Of a stretch of 64,000 bases of DNA, positions 59,680 to 64,000 are shown piece after piece. The position numbers and the translations under genes were made by a program. The notes beneath the pieces were generated by a model. It did not search any database. It saw nothing but the letters and a program-made list of their open reading frames with translations, and had not been told where the DNA came from. Numbering within the stretch: the first letter of the stretch is position 1; each line of letters starts with the position of its first letter. This DNA comes from Chlorophyllum brunneum (Eukaryota > Basidiomycota > Agaricomycetes > Agaricales > Agaricaceae): positions 124,001 to 188,000 of the forward strand of contig OY756139.1 of assembly GCA_963576785.1 (NCBI GenBank), written 5' to 3'.

Positions 59680-61930
59680 TTTTGTTGAATAGCACAGTAA
59701 TATACAGTGACAGACAGATAACCTGACTTACTGATAAGGGTGGTTAGTAGACAGTTAAGTGAACTAGTTGGAGTTGCTGAAAGTTGAGTAGAGCAAGTTA
59801 GGAATTAAGTAGATTGTCTGAAGAAAATAAAGGGAATACATGCTGCTTTATATACTAAATGTCTGGGTAGCAAACTCTAAGACCTACAAGTAATAATAGG
59901 CATAAAAGTCCATTGAAACACTGCAATTGCTCAGCAGTGTCCAGTAGTATAGTTGGAGCAACAACAATCAGTCAGCTCATGAAATACATGAGGGAAAGGT
60001 GCATAATGTGAGTCAGAGGGCATAGCCTTAATGACAAATATTAGATGAATAATATACTGAAGAGCTAGTCACATGGAATGCAGCTTAGAAAGTGCAAATG
60101 ACAATACTTCTCCTAGCTCAAAGTGCAATCAAAATCAAGCACCAAACTGAATAGATAAATAATCATGACATTGCTGAAAGCAGAGTTCCTCTCAGACTCC
60201 ACATAAAATAGTTCTATTTTGCCTATCTCAATGAGTTCACAGATGAAATGCCAGTGAATTGCGACATGTTTAGATCGATGTTCAACAACCAGGTTAGAAG
60301 CCCAGAAGGTTGATCCTAGATTGTCACACATGAGATGTGGAGCAGGCTGTTCAAACCCAATCTCACTAAGCAGCTGATGGATCCAAATCAGTTGACAAGA
60401 TGTCTCACACATAGTAACATACTTGGCTTCTGTGGTTGACAGTGCTGTGGTAGCTTGTTGGTGACTCAACCAGGAAACTGGTCTGTTGGCAAACAAGACT
60501 AGATTTCCAGAAGTAGACTTATGTATAACAAGACATCCCACAAAGTCAGAATCAGAGAAGCCTTGAATAGACTTCTGTGATTGCCTGTTAAAGACAAGGC
60601 AATAGCGTTGCATACTCAGAAGGTAGCAGCACAAGTATAAACCATACTTGTAATGCTCCTCTGATGAACTAGCCATCTACTGACTGAGTTTCACAATGGC
60701 ATAAGTGATATCAGGTTGCAAGCCAATCATGAGATACATCAGGGATCCAATGAGTTGTTGGTACTTCTGGTGGAACTCAGGGTCAATGGTACCCTTGTAG
60801 GGCAGGAAGGCACATCCTGCTAGAAGAGGCATTTGAGTTGGCCTTGCAGTAACACCAAATTTAGCAAGGACCTTATCAAGATATGAAATCTGATTGACAT
60901 AGATCCACTTGTTCTTCTGGTCCCACGAGATAGTTATGCCAAGAAACTCAGTTATTTCTCCAAGGTCATGACATTCCCATTATTCCATGAAGTTTTTCTT
61001 CATTTGGTAATAGAAGGGGCACTTCTTGCCCATGAAAACAACATTGTCAACATAGATGAGGGTGATCATAATCAAGCCAGTCTTTGGACAGCAATTATAG
61101 TATACTCCAGCATTGAATAGAAATTGCTTGAAACCCATGGCAAGCAGTGACTTTGTCATCACATGCTACCAAGCCAAGCCAGCTTGCTTAAGGCCATATA
61201 ATACTTTTTGTAACCTCCAGACTTTATTATGTCCAAGTGTGAATCCTTCCAGTTGTTCCATGAAGATTTCTTTATCCAGATTGCCATACAAATAGGTGGT
61301 TTTTATGTCAATGCTTTTGATCTCCCAGTCTTCAACTGCTGCTAAGGAGAACAGGAGACAAAAAGTTTTGTAGCAGACAACTGGAGAGAAAAGCTCATTA
61401 TAATCGAGACCTTCCTTCTGCAAGAAACCTTTAGCCACTAGTCGAGCATGGTGATGACCATCTGACTTAGTGTTAAAGACCCATCTATTTTTAACAATGT
61501 TAATACCCTTGGTAGGGTAGTCTACTAACTCATACATATTGCATTTCCTGAGTGCATTGAGCTCCTCAAGGCATGCCTTAAGCCCTTTGTTGTACTCAGA
61601 AGACAGTAACTTGGCAAGGTCCCTAAACTGGACTGGCTGTGGCAACAGAGAAGTTGCACTAGTCTTAGAGAGGCAGTAATGGATTAACTCCATACCACCT
61701 TCACAAATTAATTGGCAAAGCTCTTCCTTACTTGGCTCAAGCATGGGTGAATCAATATCAATGTTCTGCTCATGTGCTGGCAGGAGAGGTTGCAGCATAT
61801 CAGGTGCATACTCATTCTCTTCTGAAACATGATTACCAAGGCCCGGGGGGGCATTAGGTTGACTAGAGTTCCAACATCCGGTCATCTCTTCTTTGACTCG
61901 TACCACCACCATCAATTTTCAAAAGGTCGA
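59680..61930 (-). mobile_element. Ty1/copia retrotransposon, 5'-truncated and degenerate
   Basis: Only the 3' half of a copia polyprotein and the following untranslated/LTR-like sequence are present. Its left end approaches the small host gene and its right end stops at about 61930, where different repeat sequence (LINE ORF1) begins. No second LTR is in the window. Confidence 0.82.
60113..61915 (-). pseudogene. Copia pol fragment (reverse transcriptase and RNase H)
   Basis: The minus strand reads NIVKNRWVFNTKSDGHHHAR, VAKGFLQKEGLDYNELFSPV, IKSIDIKTTYLYGNLDKEIF and LYGLKQAGLAW, then IYVDNVVFMG, where the usual YVDD motif has lost its second Asp. RNase H follows with GFSDSDFVGCLVIHKSTSGN, VSWLSHQQATTALSTTEAKY and DNLGSTFWASN. 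Stops occur at 61163, 60977 and 60677. Integrase and gag are missing. Confidence 0.88.
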
Positions 61931-61968
61931 TTACATGGTATTAGTCTATAGTACTAGGATACACAATC

Positions 61969-64000
61969 ATGCCTGCATTACGTTCGAATCTCTCTCCAAG
62001 AGAGCCCATGCCCGACGGCGATGGGGAAGTCTTCGGGAACATAACATGTGTTCCAACCCCCTCCATCTTTGCGGCCCCTCCGGCTCTGCCACCCCCTGGC
62101 ATCCTGTTCCCTAGGACGCCAATTACAACTAGGCCGTTCGTACCCACGGACCAAGCCTACAGCAACACCATTCCCCCATCGGTCCAAAGCAGTAGGCCAA
62201 CCACACCCACATCGGTCACCTCAAACCCCCTCCAGGGCAAAGGAGACCGAACTATCCACTGCGTCTCCAAATGGTCGAGAATCAGCGGAGACCAATACTA
62301 CTCAGGAGACTGGGCTGAGCAAGTGGAAGAAGAACTTACGCCCAAAAGAAAAGTCGAAGTCGAAGAAGACAAAGACAAGAACAGGGAGGACCGAGGAGAA
62401 GGTCCTGAAGAATTCTACGAGGATGCTGTAAGAGAGGTTGGTAGGATCTCGGAATGGGTGAAAGTCTGCAGCACCTATAACATGAGCGGCAATGAAGGAC
62501 TGGCGTTCGGGCAAGCCTTTACAGAATTAACGATGACCTTGATAAAAGTGGGATGGCTCAAGGTAGCGGTAAATGAAGATAAGAACGATCTCCACAGTTA
62601 GATGGGGGTCAATTTTGGTAAGATCACCGTCCGCACTGAAGAAACCCCTCAGCCAGACGTTTCCCCCCTCCGATGCATGGCCCTCAAAGACTCCACATGC
62701 AAACCTGACGACGTCTGCATGGAGGTTGTCGAACATATTGTCACTCCGGGTATCACCGCTGGCAATGATGTCACTCATTCGGGTATCTCCGATGATGACG
62801 TTCAGATGATCTCCGAAGCGGAGTTCAAGACAGTGACCCACAACAAGAAGAAATGGGCTCGGAAACCAAGAACTCCGGCTCCAGGAACCCCCGGGCTGAA
62901 GAAGACAACCCACGCTGCACCTACCAAGACCGCCCCCACCACTGTGCCTGCCAAGGCCACCAAAACTCCGGCTCCCATGCCCAACGGTAAAGAAGCCGAG
63001 ACCAACCCCCAGGAAGGAGCAAAATCCTCCTATGCTGCAATGGCAGCCAAAAAGGGCAAGAATGCCTCCTCCACCGCCGCCCCTGCCATCAACGCTTGGG
63101 ACCCTCTCAAACACTTGGAGTTTGCGAGCAAATTCCCCAAATTATCCAACGAGAAGATAGTGGCTATGTATGACGCTGCCTACTCGCCCTCTGCCGCCCC
63201 CACAAACAAGAAGCCGGCCAAGAAAGCTGGTACTGTTCGCTCCACTCTTAATGGTCCCTTGCAAAAGCAAGTGATCATTCCCCTTCTCACTGGTCCCACC
63301 GTCACCAATTTCGGGGCCATCATCAACTCTCTCAATGCGTGCCTTATTGCGGAGAAGTCCAAGACGAGGGTTATTGCCGCCTCGCAGGGTAAGCTGGGCC
63401 TTATGGTCCACACCTCGGAGGTCTTAACCCCCACAGAGCTTAACATCGTCAAGGCGTGGTTCAAGGAGAAATTTGGAGGAGTTACCACGGATGACATTTC
63501 CCTCCCCAAGTCCAAGTCGTTTGTGAAAGTCATGGACATTAATTACATCACATCCCGAGGACAAATCCTCACCAAGGCTGATGTGGTCTCCAGCATCCAG
63601 AGCTTGATCCACTCCGATGCCATCCAATTCACATCACAACCTCGTGTATGATGCAACTTGAAACATTCAGACACTTGTACGGTGTGGTTCAAAATCCGGG
63701 ACTCCAAAGTGGAGACCAACATTGTGAAGATCGAGAACAAGTTCCTCAACATCTACGGAGGGTTCTTCCACATCAGGAAGACTGCAGCTAACCCAGGAGT
63801 ACCGTTCTGCTCAAAATGCTGCAGATAGGGTCATCCCCTTATTCGATGCCAAGCAAGGCTCTTCACATGTGTGCACTGCAAGGGGCCACATGCCACCGCC
63901 AACCACCGTTCGTTCGCCCACTGTTGCAAGGGCAATGACAAGGCCAATCCGCCGATTGCGGCTACCCCCTCCGGAGAACCATGCCCCCACAAGGCAACGT
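61969..64000 (+). pseudogene. LINE ORF1 (gag-like), runs off the right edge
   Basis: One frame runs from ATG 61969-61971 (MPALRSNLSPREPMPDGDGE) to the end of the window, broken by three stops: tag 62599-62601, tga 63649-63651 and tag near 63827. Parts read NEGLAFGQAFTELTMTLIKV, a Lys/Ala/Pro-rich linker, KVMDINYITSRGQILTKADV, and zinc knuckles CSKCC..GHPLIRC and CVHCKGPHATANHRSFAHCC. The order is that of LINE ORF1 proteins of basidiomycetes. It is on the opposite strand to the LINE at 38-47 kb and richer in GC, so it is a different element. ORF2 would lie outside the window. Confidence 0.8.

Overview
The window is nuclear DNA of a filamentous basidiomycete, most likely an Agaricomycete. Nearly every host gene is broken by short GT..AG introns of roughly 45-75 bases. 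The gene families are typical of mushroom genomes: an A-T-R NRPS-like reductase, a DUF6533-type membrane protein, a NACHT NTPase, several-exon bestrophins and a fungal TRP-like channel. The repeats are Ty3/gypsy, Ty1/copia and LINE elements carrying heavy point mutation. There is no sign of operons, Shine-Dalgarno sites, CRISPR arrays or prophage. The species cannot be named from the sequence.

Left arm (1-17.9 kb), accessory metabolism and transport. In order: the 3' end of an aldo-keto reductase; an A-T-R carboxylate/aminoacyl reductase whose R-domain active-site lysine appears to be isoleucine; a PL14 polysaccharide lyase; an ankyrin-like cytosolic protein with a PPxY motif and a CaaX-like end; a truncated MFS copy; an aldo-keto reductase pseudogene; a DUF6533-like membrane protein with a broken duplicate of its 5' end; an intact 14-TM (DHA2) MFS exporter; and a bestrophin. 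The reductase, aldo-keto reductase and exporter together resemble a small secondary-metabolite locus (inference). Two duplications have shaped this arm.

Middle (17.9-28.9 kb). An AT-rich, gene-poor island with degenerate repeats ends against the 3' remnant of a host gene. A TRP-like channel gene, a 98-residue hypothetical protein, a partial hypothetical ORF and a PTR2 transporter remnant follow.

Transposon block (29.0-47.5 kb). This is a chromodomain-bearing Ty3/gypsy element with about 1.1-kb LTRs. Its 3' LTR was later split by an 8.7-kb antisense LINE flanked by a 12-bp target duplication. The gypsy element carries a decayed third ORF after the chromodomain that ends inside the LTR. The LINE has an internal array of about 63-bp tandem repeats. 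All copies are dead.

Right arm (47.5-64 kb). A NACHT NTPase is cut off at the LTR edge. An unrecognised proline-rich multi-exon gene comes next, then a secreted FAD oxidase of the berberine-bridge type and a zinc alcohol dehydrogenase in tight tandem. A second bestrophin is divergent from a small four-exon gene of unknown function. A 5'-truncated Ty1/copia element and a LINE ORF1 that runs off the window end complete it.

I did not find convincing evidence of a wholly new biological system. The most notable signals are the shared Asp-to-Asn loss in three unrelated reverse transcriptases, the LTR-overlapping third ORF, the reciprocal duplication around the MFS gene and the Lys-to-Ile change in the NRPS-like reductase.
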